A stretch of DNA of 64,000 nt from Ferrimonas sediminum (GTDB lineage Bacteria > Pseudomonadota > Gammaproteobacteria > Enterobacterales > Shewanellaceae), in the NCBI RefSeq assembly GCF_900100175.1, contig NZ_FNEM01000015.1, forward strand, positions 47,134-111,133, in the 5' to 3' direction. This document shows, piece by piece, positions 63,353 to 64,000 of the stretch. The notes under the pieces are model-generated. The model was given only the letters and a program-made list of their open reading frames with translations, made no database searches and had not been told where the DNA came from. Position numbers and translations under genes: made by a program. How positions within the stretch are numbered: position 1 is the first letter of the stretch; each line of letters opens with the position of its first letter.

Positions 63353-64000
63353 TCAGCCGTAGAAAGCGCGGTACCAGTCGGCGAATCTCTGCAGGCCATC
63401 GGCCAGGGAGGTATCCGGGCTGAAGCCGACCGCCTGCTGCAGGTTATCGGTGTCGGCGTAGGTGGTGTACACATCACCGGCCTGCATTGGCTTCATGTTG
63501 AGCTTGGCGGTAACGCCCAGCGCCTGCTCCAGGGTGCGGATAAAGGTCATCAGCTCTACCGGTTGGTGGTTACCGATGTTGAACAGCCGATAGGGCGCAC
63601 TGGAGCGGTCCGGGGTGGCGCAGTCGTTGCTGTCGTCCCGTTCCGGCACCTGCTCCATGACCCGCACCACACCCTCGACAATGTCATCGATGTAGGTGAA
63701 GTCCCGCGACAACTTGCCATGGTTAAAGACATCGATGGGCTCGCCGGCCAGCATCTTCTTGGTAAAGCTGAAGTAGGCCATGTCCGGCCGGCCCATGGGG
63801 CCGTAAACGGTAAAGAACCGCAGTCCGGTGGTGGGCAGATCGTACAGGTGGCTGTAGGTGTGGGCCATCAGCTCGTTGGACTTCTCGGTGGCGGCGGACA
63901 GGCTGATGGGGTGATCGACCGCATCGGTTTCACTGAAGGGCACCTTCTTGTTCATGCCGTACACCGACGAAGAGGAGGCGTACACCAGGTGCGGTACCTG
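63353..64000 (-). CDS. UDP-glucuronate-epimerase-like SDR, C-terminal part
   Basis: The last 215 codons of an extended SDR resembling UDP-glucuronate 4-epimerase, cut by the window edge. It reads VYASSSSVYGMNKKVPFSE and later LRFFTVYGPMGRPDMAYFSF, RDFTYIDDIVEG and FNIGNHQPVEL. The catalytic helix, usually SLYAATKKANE, reads SLSAATEKSNE here: Ser and Glu replace the Tyr and Lys of the SDR YxxxK motif (checked in the DNA near 63890-63910, codons TCC and GAG). The rest is well conserved and the frame is open. Either it is inactive or catalysis is unusual. Product: probably UDP-galacturonate-type donor or a derived role. Confidence 0.84.
   Translation of the reverse strand, partial: QVPHLVYASSSSVYGMNKKVPFSETDAVDHPISLSAATEKSNELMAHTYSHLYDLPTTGLRFFTVYGPMGRPDMAYFSFTKKMLAGEPIDVFNHGKLSRDFTYIDDIVEGVVRVMEQVPERDDSNDCATPDRSSAPYRLFNIGNHQPVELMTFIRTLEQALGVTAKLNMKPMQAGDVYTTYADTDNLQQAVGFSPDTSLADGLQRFADWYRAFYG

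Overview
The window is a GC-rich (about 60%) stretch of a gammaproteobacterial chromosome. Several gene neighbourhoods match the E. coli/Shewanella backbone: cpxR/cpxP/fieF, glnA-glnL-glnG beside typA, yihY-dtd-yiiD, gmk-rpoZ-spoT-trmH-recG, rph-pyrE-slmA-dut-coaBC-radC-rpmB-rpmG-mutM-coaD. Together with cheV, DUF2959, DUF3014 and DUF4124 proteins, this suggests an Alteromonadales-type marine bacterium close to Ferrimonas or Shewanella. That placement is inference from gene content, not a measured phylogeny. Genes are densely packed and no broken gene, insertion sequence, tRNA, rRNA, CRISPR array or prophage was seen.

Layout. 1-2000: start of cpxR, a CpxR box, cpxP and fieF. 1.9-8.7 kb: nitrogen regulators glnG/glnL (ntrC/ntrB), a DUF4124 protein, glnA and divergent typA, with NtrC palindromes and a sigma-54 promoter. 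8.8-18.1 kb: a membrane polyferredoxin, small envelope proteins, a DMT transporter, yihY, a lipoprotein, dtd, rluF, cheV, yiiD and a DUF3014 protein. 18.1-26.8 kb: the leftward recG/acyl-CoA ligase/trmH/ridA/spoT/rpoZ/gmk block. 27-30 kb: a GH3 hexosaminidase and nagA. 30-39.8 kb: an assimilatory nitrate/nitrite locus. Leftward it runs cobA-nirB-nirD-nitrate transporter-PP2C/kinase fusion, and rightward it has the nitrate reductase. The two arms share an intergenic region with two face-to-face sigma-54 promoters and one NtrC palindrome midway. 39.9-51.6 kb: a Dps-family protein, adenine deaminase, yicC, a mechanosensitive channel, then the rph-to-coaD housekeeping block with a pyrE attenuator-like hairpin.

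51.9-64 kb is a surface-glycan locus next to coaD. The rightward operon has a CapD/LegB-like dehydratase, a GT-A glycosyltransferase, a NeuB-family synthase, a SpsF/NeuA-like cytidylyltransferase, a second divergent NeuB paralogue, a NeuD/LegH-like acetyltransferase and a DegT aminotransferase. It looks like a nonulosonic (sialic/legionaminic-like) acid pathway, but no NeuC/LegG 2-epimerase is visible. Convergent to it are a polysialyltransferase-like protein, a CDP-glycerol glycerophosphotransferase-like protein, a WaaE/KdtX-like GT2, a GT4 and the C-terminal part of a UDP-glucuronate-epimerase-like SDR. That SDR has Ser and Glu where the catalytic Tyr and Lys are expected.

Themes: nitrogen control links glnA, glnLG and the nitrate locus through NtrC and sigma-54; envelope stress control is intact at cpxR/cpxP; the right end makes and transfers an acidic surface sugar. 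The most unusual items are the twin NeuB pathway without an epimerase, the SDR lacking its catalytic pair, and the phosphatase-kinase fusion in the nitrate operon.
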